64,000 nt of DNA from Pelodera strongyloides (lineage: Eukaryota; Nematoda; Chromadorea; Rhabditida; Rhabditidae). The stretch lies in NCBI GenBank assembly GCA_036852015.1, contig JAANDG010000196.1:124001-188000 (forward strand). The letters run 5' to 3'. The translations under genes and the position numbers were made by a program. A model generated the notes under the pieces. The model did not search any database and was not told the DNA's origin. It was given only the letters and a program-made list of their open reading frames with translations. Of this stretch, positions 44,932 to 58,800 are shown one piece after another; position 1 is the stretch's first letter, and each line of letters opens with the position of its first letter.

Positions 44932-46060
44932 AAAACACTATATTTATATGCGTAGGAGCAAATCAACCAACTCCATATTTGACAGACCTTCTGAAAAAAA
45001 TTCGCAAGGATGCGAGGCATATCGCCGAGTAAAACAAAAATAATGACAAAAATTTATTTCATTAAAAATAGAGAGTTCGCAGAAGCAGCAAGAAGCTCCT
45101 AATCTGCCGGATTGTCCCTCTTCTGCGTCCACACGGTCCCTCAACATTTCGTATCACGAAATCGCAACTAAAATTAGTATAATAAGGACGTTATAAGATA
45201 CGTTATAAGAAAAAATAAGATATGGACTCACACATTCTCGTTTCTCTATTTTCCTGTTCCTTCTTTATCGCTAAGCAGGCTACATTAGTACAAATTCACG
45301 TCGGTGATTCACAGAGCGAAGGAATGCAGTTCTAAGATTTCCCATAAACTCACATTTTCGATAGCGACAGGCTGGTGGATTATCCTTGAACCTCACCGCA
45401 AACGTTGAAGATTGTTGATAGTCCATTCGCAAACTAAAACCCAAAAGGTAGCAACGAGATAAACCACATCAGTACAATGTCCAACAAAAGAAAGATAGCA
45501 GCGATGACATCTGACATCGGAGAAAACAGATACTGGACAAAAACTATCCAAAGTCATTTGCCTGTATTATAAGTGAATAAGAGTGCAGCACGGTTTGAAA
45601 AAGGAGCTCTTACAGTGTTTTAAGGTAACATCAGAAAATAAAACATACCTCAATCCGGAAGTGTCATGGGTTCAGCATTTCGGTAAGTCGCTTAAAAACG
45701 ATCAGCACGAACTACCTGCAATATTAAAGAATGATCCATAGAAAACAAAACATGCAATATCAGTTGTGCAAAGATAACGGCGTAACGAGAATATATACCC
45801 AGGTACATAGAGCGCTAAAATGTGTTGTAATATTCAATCAAATTAGGCATAATTACAGTTAAGCACTTGGTGCGTTAAATACGCAAAATAAATGGGTTAA
45901 ATATAGGCGGCAAAAGGCTAAATATGGGCAATAATTAAAGATAATTGAAAAACAGCAGATAGAACAAAGCATTTTTTCTCTATAAAGCGTAATTGAACGG
46001 GATAAACAACACATTTTCCTTATAAATCATGTAAAACACGATAAAAGCACAACAATGCAC

Positions 46061-46091
<31 letters not shown>

Positions 46092-47097
46092 CAAAAAATG
46101 AAGAAAAATTTAGGCCAGAATTGAAAAGTAGAGGCGGTTTGCTGCGCGGGGTGGAGTACCGGAGCGGTTGGCGGTACGCGAGATGCTTTTTAAGCATGCA
46201 CCGCGGGCCGATCGAGAAAATGATAAACTTCAAAGTGATGTAGCAAAAATCGTATGTAAGCGATTTCCTTAATTTTTCGGCATTAGATTCGTATTAGGAT
46301 TCTACATGTTCTCGGAAAAAAGATTAAGCGCGCAGCCAAAACTAAAGGAGCTACTTGCGAAAAACTCATTTTTCAGTGCTAAAAACGGCTATTTTGTATC
46401 TCAAGACGTACGTAACGGATTTCCTTCAATTTTTGCACATGATGTTTAGACTACATAAGTAGATCAATCCCAAAAATTCTTTAGCGCGCAGTAATGTTCA
46501 ACAAAATTACGCCATTTTTTACTTTTCAGCCGGCCCGTATGGAGTCTCAAACTCAATTTTTTCACAATTTCCCACCTCTACATAGAATTTTACGCCCTGT
46601 TTTACCATATATATCTTTTAGAATCATTATTTTTGTTTGTTTTAGTGGCTTTTTAACTTAGTGGGTTACTGTAGCGGCGCCTGTCACACTTTCTCTTTGA
46701 TCTTTTGCCGGCAGTTGTGGGCGTGGCTTACGGACCCTACGCATACTACGCAGATTTGGAAGCTAAACGTGCAAATTTTTTGACCAAAGCATCATCCTTC
46801 TCTATCACAATACCAAGCACCAAAACATGAACATTTTTTTATGTTTTTCATAAAATGCTTGTTTCCCACGCGAGTTTACACGCGGGAACATTGGTGCTTA
46901 GCAAGAACTTTCTGGGGCATATTCGGGGGCACTTACCATTGCGAACATACCTATTTTGGGACACTCTTTGTTATTTAATTATGGTTTGTTTGCTGGTTAT
47001 TTAACACTTGTATTTTGGAAGATCAACCCATCATCTTTCGATAAAAGGATAGTAATTGAGCACTTAATTCTCGTGGGCCTCCTTTAAAGGGACAGGC
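44932..47097. other. no gene; A27 tract and MITE fragment
   Basis: Poly(A) tract at 46059-46087. A family-B right end (TTTCGATAAAAGG...CTCGTGGGCCTCC) directly abuts the TTAA of the next element at 47094. A short hairpin of TTCCCACGCG / CGCGGGAA lies at 46862-46889. Confidence 0.45.
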
Positions 47098-47474
47098 TCA
47101 TCAAAGTAAACCTATATTTACGATACGTTCATAATGACTATCAAGCATTTTATTACAATATATACAAACTAAATTTCACATTTACTCGCCCTGGAAAACT
47201 TTTTCCGATGCGCTCAACGTATATGCGCTCACCGTAAAACCGCAAATATCCTTGTTGTCTATGCAAATTTATCGTGAAATTATAATGCGATTAAAATTTG
47301 CATATATAGCTTTGAAATCTGCAGTTTTATGGTATACATATACGTTGAGCGCATCGGAAAAGGTTTTCCAGGGCGAATAAAGGTGAAATTTAGTTTGTAT
47401 TATTGTAATAAAAATGCTTGATAGTCATTATGAACGTATCGTAAATATAGGTTTATTTTGATGGGCCTGTCCCT
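47098..47474. mobile_element. TTAA-flanked palindrome, T1 copy 2
   Basis: Same family as 1758-2147 (AGGGACAGGCTCATC ... GATGGGCCTGTCCCT), with TTAA at 47094-47097 and 47475-47478. The left TTAA also closes a family-B fragment. Confidence 0.8.
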
Positions 47475-47595
47475 TTAAAACTTGAGTATTGATCATATCT
47501 GTTTACCTCAGTTGAGAATGCGTCCTGCTTGCAGCAGCTTGCACACTGTACATGTGCGTAGAAGAGGTGGTGCACCATGTTGACGTTTACTTTAA

Positions 47596-47771
47596 AGCGA
47601 CATGGTACGCTGTTTTGAAGCGTATTCTGGACAATTGTAATCCCGAGTATTAGGTGACATTTGTGTCCCTCCTCTCTTCTGGGCATAACACATACTGGAA
47701 CACATGTTGTATAAAATACAGTAGAATGCAGTTGTCCAGCAAGTGTTTCACAAAACACGTGCCATACCGCT
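47596..47771. mobile_element. T2-family MITE
   Basis: Starts AGCGACATGGTACGCTG after TTAA and ends CGTGCCATACCGCT, followed by CTAA. The inner inverted pair TGGACAATTG / CAGTTGTCCA supports the fold. Confidence 0.7.
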
Positions 47772-48140
47772 CTAATATTTGAAGAACGACAACACTTTTC
47801 ACATAAACACGTTATTTTTGCTACATGAACAACGTGTATGCGATATTTAATTGCAATATATCACGAACTAGGTGCTAATGTTGTGTTTTAGCGAAGGAAT
47901 GAATCTCACGTACATAACTAGCTGAATTGTCACTAGGGCTGGTAATTATAACGACGCCAAACAATTTGGTTTCAAATTCAATTTGGTTTCTTTCAATAGT
48001 TTCCCTTGATTTACTTGGTACAACTGTACGATATAGTAATGCGGAGCTGGATTGGATTTTATTCCTTTTTTGTTTTGATTCTTTCATATTTATTGCTACC
48101 ATATATGTGTTTGTTTGTGATGCGCTATTAAAGCTATTAA

Positions 48141-48290
48141 AGCGATGTGGCACGTAGTTTCGAAACGTATTTCTGGACACCACTCCCATGTATTATGTTC
48201 AAAATGTGTTCCTTTCTCTGCAGATATTTGCATATAACACATGGTAGTGCAAATGTCCAGCTAAAGTTTCAAAACAGCGCGTCATACCGT
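48141..48290. mobile_element. T2-family MITE
   Basis: Starts AGCGATGTGGCACGTAG after TTAA and ends GCGTCATACCGT. The right target is mutated (TTTG). Confidence 0.65.
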
Positions 48291-49305
48291 TTTGAAACGA
48301 TGTTTAATTATATATTTAGGAACACGTTTTTGGCGGGCGAGTCAGAAGCACACTCAACTGGGAATTTGAAAATAAAATGCTGTACGATGAACAATTTCAG
48401 CGCATTCGCGGTATTCGAAAGTGAGGCGAGTGATTTCATGTATGTGTCTGACGTTAGCTGAATACCACTTAGCGGCAGTCCGGCGGTTTATTCTGCGTGT
48501 GGGTTTTGATGGCCGTGCGCTGGGGGTGCGCAGAATAAGTGCAGATTTTAAGCTGCCGCACACATTGCCAGCTTTTCGCCAGAGCTACGCGCATACCAAA
48601 CAAATCGCGGTAGAGGATTAAGCTTCTTATAGGCTGCGCATTTCTTCGTGAAAATCAGGGGATTATTTGTTAGCGTGTGGCTGATACGTCTGTTTCTCGC
48701 GGTTATATAGGCTCGTCTCTGAACATAACTGAAACACAACGATTGAGCGACTCATTTATCTTCACTTTTTACTTGCTTTCGGAAATCGTCTCTGGCGAGA
48801 ATTTGTTTCCGGAACAATTTTTCCCGCGAGTTTTGAATACGGCCTCATTTTGCCAAATTAATTCATTATTACTCCTTTCTGAACTTGTTCTACTTCCTTT
48901 GTTTATTAATAGAGAAATTAGGCGACATTTACTTTGCACCTGGCTGCCAATATTAAAAAGTTGCGCTAAAAGTGCACCAAGCTCTTGGCATGCCTAACTA
49001 TAATTCTTACTTTTTCCATACATCAGCTATCAGCACCTTTTACTAAAGAACCAGCTCAAAACTAGTAAATAGTTAAAGAACAAAGCCCTAGTTTTTACTA
49101 TTTTCTGCTGAGCACGATTGTGTTATTAAGGTGCTGTTACTATAAAAATTAACGGATATTGTTGTTCAACGGAGGGGAGGGGGAAATAAACTGCGTCTAC
49201 CCACTCTGTTTATATTTCTGTTTTATGATTCTTGCGATCACAAACTAAATATGCAAAACTTCTGTGAGGTATTTTCTCGTGTGTTCTTATTGTAAAAAAA
49301 GAACC
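48291..49305. other. no confirmed gene
   Basis: A GC-richer patch at 48310-48620 has overlapping ORFs on both strands (for example 48421-48621, ending KQIAVED) and could hide an exon, but no splice pair fits the neighbouring gene. Confidence 0.35.
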
Positions 49306-49452
49306 GGCTTTTGAAAAGTATGTATTGGAAGTTCTATTCCCAAACTGCGCTATACGTTTTTTTTTCGTTCTAATTCTATTCATTTGCATACAACATATGG
49401 GAATAGAGTTCCCGAACATACTTTTCAAAAAAAAAAGGCCGGTTTATACTTA
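49306..49452. mobile_element. palindromic MITE
   Basis: ACCGGCTTTTGAAAAGTATG at the left pairs with CATACTTTTCAAAAAAAAAA plus GGCCGGTTTA at the right, with GGAAGTTCTATTCCC and its near-complement inside. Confidence 0.65.
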
Positions 49453-49693
49453 AATGTGAGACTAATGCGTGATCGTTGTAACTTGAACTTAGGTCCTGCA
49501 ATTAGTGCTACGTAGCCCTGTCCCTAAGTCCTAAGCCCTGAGTCCGAAGTTCAGAACAAACAACCCCTCTCACAATCAGTCTACTTCTCTTAAACAAATT
49601 GCCAGCGATTCTCAAATAACCCTTTGGCAATTACCGCAATGTTTCTTCCGTGTTTAGAGGCTAAAATTACTACACTAAAAGGCAATCCATCAA

Positions 49694-50165
49694 GATCAAA
49701 TTGCGAATTCTAAACGCACTTTATGTCCATTTATGCTTTTAGTTTGACGGAAAGTTCAAGTTCATGGAATACTCCTGCTTATAAGTTTATTCAATATTTG
49801 AATTTTCAAATCTTAAATTCTCGGAATATGTGTAGCAACACGACGTAATGAACCTAAAATACATTACTGCCGTGGGCATCTAATATATTTTTCTGTTGTT
49901 GTTGAGAAATTCGCATAACTACGAAAAATTGCGAATTCTAAACACACTTTCTATCCATTTATGTTTCTAGTTTGAAGAAAAGTTCATGGAATATTCCGAC
50001 TTATAGGCTTATTTAATCTTTGAATTCATAGAAAACGTGAAATCTTTAACTCTGGGACTATGTATAGCAACACGACGTGATAGGCACTAAAATATATTAC
50101 ACTGGCGGAATGCCGTGGGATTCGCCTAAAATATTTTTTTTTTGTGAAATTCGCATAATTAACTA
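49694..50165 (+). repeat. tandem duplication of about 235 bp
   Basis: Two diverged direct copies (starting near 49696 and 49928) share AATTGCGAATTCTAAAC, TGTAGCAACACGACGT-type and GAAATTCGCATAA blocks in order. Older than the minisatellite, judging by the differences. Confidence 0.75.
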
Positions 50166-51636
50166 AAAATAACCTAAATTAAATTAGCAATCACACTAAA
50201 TAAAATGACCACAGTGAGTCTTGGCCGCTAGTGTTTATAGATACATTTCGCGCGCAGTTCATTTTTTTACGCACATTACGCGCATGTGAGACGCGTGTGT
50301 GCCAAGAGAGTGCAGCACTCGGGGCCTTCACGCTGGTGCACAAAGGCGAAGGCATTCCTATCCTCAGAACTAGAAAATCAATTAAAAGTATAATTAACAA
50401 ATATTCTTTGCTACTTTGATTTTGGATGTCCACTTTTACTTTTAGTATGCTCAAATATCTTGTAGTAATACTATGTTCAGCGGTTGCTTTCATTCATTGT
50501 GCCTTGTACCCTTTTTTCTGCAAAACGCCATCTTTTAACCTATTAGCTTCAAATACGGCTAATGTTTTCGCCACTTCTTTTGTAGGAAATGGAAAACATT
50601 TTTTCTGTTTTCGTATGCCTTGAATGCCGCACAATTGACTCAATTATCTCAATTATCTGTTTATGCATTTATGCTCGCATAAAATATGCCGTGCGCCGAG
50701 AGAATAATATGTTGATCAACTAGATGAAACGTACGGGCCCTTTTGTCATCACAAATTTCACTTGATTAAAATTTTTCACCGATCTTACTATATAAATGCA
50801 CATTACTGGCTGGAGGACTGTGCGTGCTCTATTTGTTACTGTTTTTCTGCATCGTAATGTTAGTAAACTCAAAGGATGAATAAGTATGTAAACCTTAAGA
50901 ACTGAGAAAAAACGTGAAAAAGAGACATGAACAAAAAACTTTGGAAAACGTTTTTTTGACTTTTAATTTTTTGTGTTTACTGTAGACCGTTGGCGTGTGA
51001 CAGCTTGAATGAATATGAATATGAAGTGGCCGCGATTTAAGCTGACGATTACCTATTTTTCCTCATTCTATGTTCCTCTCCGACCCAAAGTGCCGACCCA
51101 ACTAAAGCGAAGTCCGACTCAGTGTGGTCCTAGTTTCCGCCCCGGGTCGAAAAATTTGAAAAAAGCATGGGAGTTGGGTCGTCAAAACCACTGGAGTAGC
51201 TCTACAGCATTTTCTTTATGGTTTTTGATCCTGCCCTCATATTATATTTTCCTCCCACTTCATTTCGCAAGCGCTTAGCATTTTTAGATAATTGAAAGCT
51301 GCATAATTTATATATAGGATGCGACATTTTTAATTAATTGAGAGCTTTCTCCATAAGCAGACAGTCCGTTTATTTCAGTTTATTGCATGCCAGTTACTAA
51401 CAGCATTACTCTATAATTTTACTTTTTGGTAAACAGGATTGACATAAATAACAATGTTTTAAAAAAAACAGTAGTTTTGTATTGAAACTTCTAGCTATAG
51501 AATGTTGTATACGTTTGATTTAAACCGAACTTTAAATATGTTCACACATTTTTACAGGAATTTAGTTGTATTTATTTTTACTTTATAGCGACGTACTTAG
51601 TGTGATGATGTATTATGATTTTACTGCGTTTTTTTC
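50166..51636. other. no confirmed gene
   Basis: AT-rich with a small GC-richer patch (50260-50370) open on both strands. Upstream exons of the membrane-protein gene may lie here or further left but could not be fixed. Confidence 0.35.
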
Positions 51637-51743
51637 TCGACAGGCACGCATTGTATGTCTCTCGACAGGCACGCATTCTCGACAGGCACGCATTGTAACG
51701 CTTTGGAAAAAAAAAAATATTATTTTTCCAAAGCGTTCTACAA
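51637..51743. repeat. 18-bp tandem repeat joined to a hairpin
   Basis: TCTCGACAGGCACGCATT occurs three times (51637-51691), then AACGCTTTGGAAAAA pairs with TTTTTCCAAAGCGTT across a short A/T loop. Confidence 0.8.
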
Positions 51744-52801
51744 CATTATACAGCAGCAGAAAACCGCGTTTTCACACCTTTTTCCTCATTGTCAGGCACA
51801 TCTGTTACCTTACCGCTTCTTTCGAACAGTGAATTCTTCTCACTAATAAATAATAATCAATTTTTTACATTTCAAGAGCGTGATCCTTTACTCAAGCGTA
51901 GGGCGTAGTTCACATCTAAATACAGTGCTTAAACTTTAAAGTCTTTAAACGCTTATGCTCTTGTATGTTCAAATAAATTAGGCGCCTGATGTTTCACTTT
52001 AATCAGAGTATGTGTATGTTTATTCTGTCACGTTACGGAATCTATCAGTGGGCCTACTTTTTACTTTTGCCCCACGCTTTTTATTGACGCAGTAATGAGA
52101 CGGAACTGAATAAAATTAGCTCAATAGGTGTGCAGACCGCAACCTTCTTTTTCAACGTTTTTTCCTGCGGGATCAGATAAATTAAAATTTTTCTACCCTG
52201 TTTCAAAAAATAATGAAAAGGCACTGAGTTGTTTATCTATTATTTATTAGGGGTCGTCACTAATTTAATCTATTTATATAAGTCGCGCCAAAAAACTTGC
52301 TTTGAATTTGCCTGTGATCTGATCTCTGATCTGCTATTTACGTTTGACGCCCTTCCAAAAAGTCTAGACTTCCCTATTTTTGTCTACTTTTTCTAATTCT
52401 AATATTGTTGACTCTTGATCGCAGTTGTGCATTATTATCCCAGCAAACCTTCGAAATATTCCATGCTTTACATGTATGTATTGCTAGTTCTTTAAGTCCA
52501 CAATTTACATATCGGCATACATTTCAGGCTAATCAATTAGGGTTTCTTTCTGCTATGAAAAGGAGCGCATTATGTCAATAACGGCGGTAAATAATTCAGC
52601 CCTATTATTTGTATGCAACTTTGCTGATCGCTTCCCTTACCTTTAATGAAAAAATGTGTGACCCGCATTCGAAAAATTAAATAAATAAATAAATAAATAA
52701 ATACAGTCATATAAATATACCAATAACTGGTACAAACGAGCAAGATGCTACCTTCAGAGTTAGGCAAATAATCGGTTTACTCAAAGGAAAATTTTAGACT
52801 A
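51744..52801. other. no gene seen
   Basis: AT-rich, with an (AAAT)n run at 52677-52702. Probably intron of the gene whose next exon starts at 52850. Confidence 0.45.
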
Positions 52802-52837
52802 TAGGCCTAAGCCCAAGCCCAAGCCTAAGCCTAAGCC
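52802..52837. repeat. degenerate telomere-type GCCTAA run
   Basis: About six units of GCCTAA/GCCCAA, the complement of the nematode telomere hexamer TTAGGC, ending 12 bp before an exon acceptor. Confidence 0.7.
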
Positions 52838-52849
52838 TTTTTCTTGCAG

Positions 52850-55800
52850 GAGGAGTGCGAGCTCGTCTGCAATAACCTCGTCAGTTACTGCAATCCGTCG
52901 CAGCACAGCGACGTCTTCGTCTGTCAATTGAACGTCACCGTTTTCTTGGCCGTTATATTTCTGGCAATTGTCACAGGTAAGTAATAACGAAAATTTAATA
53001 GTCTGATGAAATCGAGGTACCTAAGCCGAAATAAGATTTCTTTTCTTCGAACTAAGTTTATGGAAGCCGGTTGGAGACGGACAGTTTTTTTCCTGTTCGA
53101 AGCAGTTAGGCGACCACTTGCCGTCCTCTTGCCAAATAAGCAGAAAATTAACAAATAAACAATCTCTAATTGTGTAATCGTTGCAAATGGTCGGTGACGG
53201 GTCGCCTAAGTTTTTTACGTCCGGATATCAGGCGTTGTCCATTTTTCTGCAAAAATTCTTAAAAGGCCTACATATATATTTCCCTTTCAGGTGTTTTGCT
53301 ACCGTTGTCCTGTTTATTTTGCTACTTATTTGGTTTCTACGCGAGGTTGCGACGCTTTCTGTCCAGGCCCAGAGCAAATACGGACGAATTACAAAAAATA
53401 AATAGCGCAAAGATGAATAGTAAGTTTTTTTTGTTTGTTTCATTTCTAGTTTTAGTATATGTCAACTGGTTTTAAAAAGGAAGAGAATGAATGCAACGTA
53501 ATCAGAATATTATCCGTTGAACAGCAGTTTTCGAGCAACGTGTGTATCACAAACTACGTGCCATATGCCATATCGCTTTAGTTGCTTTACTAAATGTGAA
53601 CCAATGTCAGTACATTTCAGCAGTAATATCGGATAGTGAAACACCGCTACCAATCGTGGTTAATAATCGTGTTAGGAAAAGTGAGCACGCCATAATGCCC
53701 CGTCGTTATCAGGTAGAAGTTTCGCAATTATTTTGGAGAAAACTGTTTGCCAAGCAAAAGCAACTATGTATTCCATTTGTCTAGCAAATCGTTTCGAAGG
53801 AAGCATGCCGCACAGCCTTGAGTTTGTTGAGTAATTCGCGGCACAAGCGCGTTTTCGGAGCGAGAGCGATGCGCTGACGCAGTTGGTGAGAGAATGAACA
53901 GAAACGACGAATAGTACAATGTAAGATATTTCAGACGCGAATACACTGGAAATCTGTAGGTGGAGGATCATTTTCATGAGTCATTATGTCGATTATTGTG
54001 ATGAAACGTTCACTAACAATCACAATGAGCCTTCATTGTTATCTTCGGAGGGTTATTCTATCGCAGTGTGCATGCCAGATGGAACGAAGTGATAGCCTTT
54101 TTTTGTAAAAAATGCTAAGTAATGAATAATAATCGTGAACCCCCTTGCATAACACTGAAACGAGAGAAGTTAACAACAAAACGTCCATGGAACTGCGCCC
54201 GATTCGTAGAACGCAAAAAGATACGTTGTGTAGTTCAGGATCAATAATTATCCTGTTTTATGTAGATCCTTTTACATTCATTGAAATGAAAAATCATGTA
54301 TTATTTTTTTGTTTCACCTTTATTGTTAGTCACCGTGCATTAGAAAAAATTTTTTCAAATAGACGATAGTGTGAGATATTTAAACTAAAGTTTTTTGAAA
54401 GGCCTCGGAATGTTTTATTTGAAGTTTATTACAACACCATCCATCAGGGTATTTACATTCGTCGTTTTCTTAACTTTTTGTTTTCTTGCGCGTGTTTCTT
54501 ATTTTATCCTCATCTTGACGGGTATATTGATATATGTGTTATCAATGTCGCATTAGATAAGATATTCGATTATATATTAGCATTTTCAATAAATAATTCA
54601 ATTTTTTTCATACCATAATGCATGGACAGTGAACATGGGAAATTACATAAAAAAACGCAGCTCGTTTCAACCACAAATGGATGCTTTTAATTATAAGGAT
54701 CTACTCACAAATGCGTGGAAGTGTGCCAATATCGCCTTATAGGAATGGAAGAATCATTTGGTGACGGTCCCCTGTTTTTTTAACCCATTTGGTGACCACT
54801 TGAAAATTTCTCGAAAACCGTCTCAAGTGGTCACCACCCCGTTTTTTTCGGTGAAAACCATTTGGCGACCAGCCAATGACGGTTTTTCTGTGATTTCGGC
54901 AATTATTCTGTTTTCCTGTGTTATTTACCAGTCATTTACTAATGCGCGTGCTCACGAAAACCAAGATGCTGGATCTTTCCTAGTGTACGGAGTTGCAACA
55001 AATACACAACACCTAGCGACTAGAGTATACCAAGCGGACTCCAAAAATAAACGCATCCGAGTCATGCAAATTTTATAATGATGTGTTACCATAAGATATA
55101 GGCGACGCGACACCGTAGCCGTAAAATATATTTTCGATTTTCTACCATGTAGCTAAACTGCCGTACCCAAAAAGAGAAAATCATTATGTCAGCGAAAGTA
55201 AATTTGAAATTTTTTGATTGCGCAAAAATATGAATGGGAGGGAGGAATTTTTATAAAACAACAATTAAAATACATTTTGTTAAATATTCATATAGAATTC
55301 AAACTTCAAGCGTCTAGGTGGTTTGAAGAAAAACTTCTTTGCGCAATAAAATACTGTGAGTTGCGCAATAAAATACTGTGAGTTGTGCAAGAAAATATGT
55401 GTCGCTTTATGAGCTGGTCCGCCTACATTGCGGGATTGCAATTTTTATTTGCTCTATTGCACTTCTCTTATCAAATGATAAACCATTATCTGAATTATGA
55501 ATTATGAAATATTAATTCCGTTAATTCTAGCCTTCTGGGTGTGTGAATGTTGTTTTGTTCTTATATTCAAATAAAATATGTTCATTAGAAATTACAATGA
55601 TTGTAACCAAAACTATACAATTGGACCCACTTCTCCCGGGAGTTATCGAATATATGCGTTCCTCGCCGGTAAGGTCTTACCAAAAATGTAAACACTGAGG
55701 AAACTTGGCCGGCACCTGGCCTACACTGGGTGGGCCGCCGTGTGTGGGCCTACCCGTTTTTTTTGTCGGCCGCGCACCGGCCAAAGTTTTGCGTTGAATA

Positions 55801-58800
55801 GATCAGTCCCCTGATATTTCATTGAACATTTCAATGTATCGCCCGGTATACAAGGTGTCACAACGAAAATTCGCGTCATTGGATTTTTTTGTCTACTAAA
55901 AAAACATGTGTGAACTGGACAAAATTGTATGACAGTGCACATCACATTATGATTTCTTATTTTTACAGCGCGCTCGTGTACTGACCGTCGGTGACTATTC
56001 TTGGCTGTCCTTCTTTATCAACCTATTGTTCGGTGAACGTCTAACTCCTGAATATCGCCTTTATGAGGTAGGAATAGGTAAAGCAGTATTGTATCCACTA
56101 GTCTGTGGAATGGAAGTTGCATTTGATACGCGTGGTAGACTAGGTTCGGAAGTTCGGACCACCAACATAAAGCAACTCAAGACGATGATCTCCGTACCTT
56201 TGATGTTTTACTCCCGGGAGCCGTAAAAATAATGGATCTTCTCTCACAATTGATCGTATATGAACAAAATGAAAATAAAGCGTTTCTTGTTTTTTTTTAA
56301 AATAGATTACTCGTTTACAACTGAATCTTTTACAGACGTTTCTAAAATGCATCTCCAATTTGCCTGATGAGCGAAAGAAAGAAGTCAACACAAAGGTCGC
56401 GAAAGTTACAAATGCTACATTAGTCCTTTTTGTACAATTACAGTACAATTTTCCTTTTTGTCTATGATAAAAGCAATCTCTGAAATTGTGTAAATAGCAA
56501 TATTAGGTGTGAATCTTCTATTTTTCTGTATTTCTTCGATTCAGATCCGCTACATTATGTGTGGTCTGGACCTCGCCTATTTTTCCACTTGGATCGAACA
56601 CGAGGAAAATCTGAAAAAGTTGGTGGCAGGAATTGTGCACTACATGGAGTAAGCTAATATTTACCCCTTAAGAATACATTGAGACGATTTGACTTGTAAA
56701 CCCTTGTGAGTCATACATGTAAACGCGATGCGCTATCCGCTATTTGAATCACTGGGGCAATTTGGTTTGTGCGCCGCGTTCACTTTTCCAAAAAGCAGCT
56801 CGCTAGCGGCGCTAGCTACCGAAGCTGCCAAGTGAAGGCCGGTGCAGTCTGATAAAAGCACAAAAAAGTTTCGGCTCTCCCTGGACACTAGGCCCGAAAT
56901 GGGTGAGTCCATACATATGGGCCATATGAGCACGCCTAGTTTTAGACCGCGCATCGCCCTTTCAACACTCTTTGTCTATATTGCTGGTAAACACTTAATT
57001 ATTATTTAGACTACTGCAACTCTGCATAACAGCTCGCAATGAAAACCAAGGAGGTAGACGACTCGGAAGTACTCAAAGAACAAGACAAAGAATAAGAACG
57101 CGCACAGTACATTTTGGAACTCATTTTGCCCTAAACATTACGTACGACGAAATGCACAACATGGAGTAAGCTAATATTTACCCCTTAGGAATACATTGAG
57201 ACGATTTGACTTGTAAACCCTTGTGAGCCACATAGTCATACATGTAAACGCGATGCGCTGTCCGCTATTTGAATCATTGGGGAATATTGGCCGGTGCGCC
57301 GCGTTCACTTTGCCGGAAAAAAATTGGGCCTCCTGCGTCTTGCCTACAGTTGGCTCATGAAAAGTAACTTGAAGGGCACTAAGAAGCAGCTCGCTAGCGG
57401 CTCTAGCTACCGAAGCGGCCTAGTGAAGGCTGGTGCAGTCTGATAAAAGCACAAAAAAAGTGTCAGCTCTCCCTGGACACTAGGCCCGAAATGGGTGAGT
57501 CCATACATATGGGCCATATGGGGCACGCCCAGCTTTATCCCATATGAGCACGCCTAGTTTTAGACCGCGCATCGCCCTTTCAACACTCTTTGTCTATATT
57601 GCTGGCAAACACATAATTTAATATTACTATTTAGACTACTGCAACTCTGCATAACATCTAGCAACGAAAACCAAGGAGGTAGACGACTCGGAAGTCGCTA
57701 ATGGCAATTAAGCAGTATTCAAGCTCTATAAATTTACTTCAATATGACACATATTGTACAGAACGATCATTCACTATGTAATTAATGTATTATCTTATTA
57801 TATAAAGTTGGGAGCTTTGTTTGTGCGTTTGTTTGTACGTTTGGATGATGTGCGTTACGCTCAGGAAGTAGGACTGGTTCAGTAGTTCATGGTCCCATGC
57901 ACTGAACCATCTCACATCCCGAGCGCCCCTCTCACAAAAGCCCGAAAAAAGCTGCATATATGGAATATCTGTGGGGTATCGGCCGTGCGTTTCCGCGGCG
58001 CTCAAAGTACTAGGTGTGAACTACAAACAACATGCAAATCAAGAGGGACGAAGCGAGGATTTAGCATATGATCCTTGCCCTTATTTTTTCACTGATTTTT
58101 AATCTAGGTTTCACGTATGCATAAAATAAAGTAAATTTATTAGAAAGTCGCCTCGGGCGGCGTAGCCGGCTGGTGTATTATATTATGTGAGATGAAATAG
58201 CATTTTTTCCGCTACTTTGTTACCTTGGTACTTGGTACTCCTTGGTATCTTTATCAACACCCCCGGTAGATATCCAGTCGGTACCGCTTCACTGATTTTA
58301 TTCATGAGTTTGGCTTACTTATATTTTCTACCTTTGTTCTTTTTGTGCTCATATTCTTGATATACAAAACAGTAAATTATAATTTTATGTATTCCAGCGT
58401 CCAAATAATAACCCATGTCCCATACCATAGATAGACGTCCATGAAACATGAAGAATCTGCATGAAACATGAAATGACATATATACGGTCCATGCCGTCCA
58501 ATACTTCTAAATGAAGCGCCATTTCGTCCAAGTGGGAGCATATCAAGTGCCGTTTGGGTGTAAAGGTGAGCCATTTTGTCGCCAATACTGCCTAAGATAG
58601 TCTCTCTTGACAACTAGTATCTTTAGGAACTATCGACGCTACGTAAGTTACCTTGGCGACCTGTACTTCTTCTTCTTTTACTAAAACTTTTGTCGTAGTC
58701 CATTACATCCATTCAACGTTTCTCTTTAGTAAAGGGTCAGGCCCATTTCAAATGACCCCTATTTTTGACGCCTCCATCTGATTCCTCATGTCAAATATAA

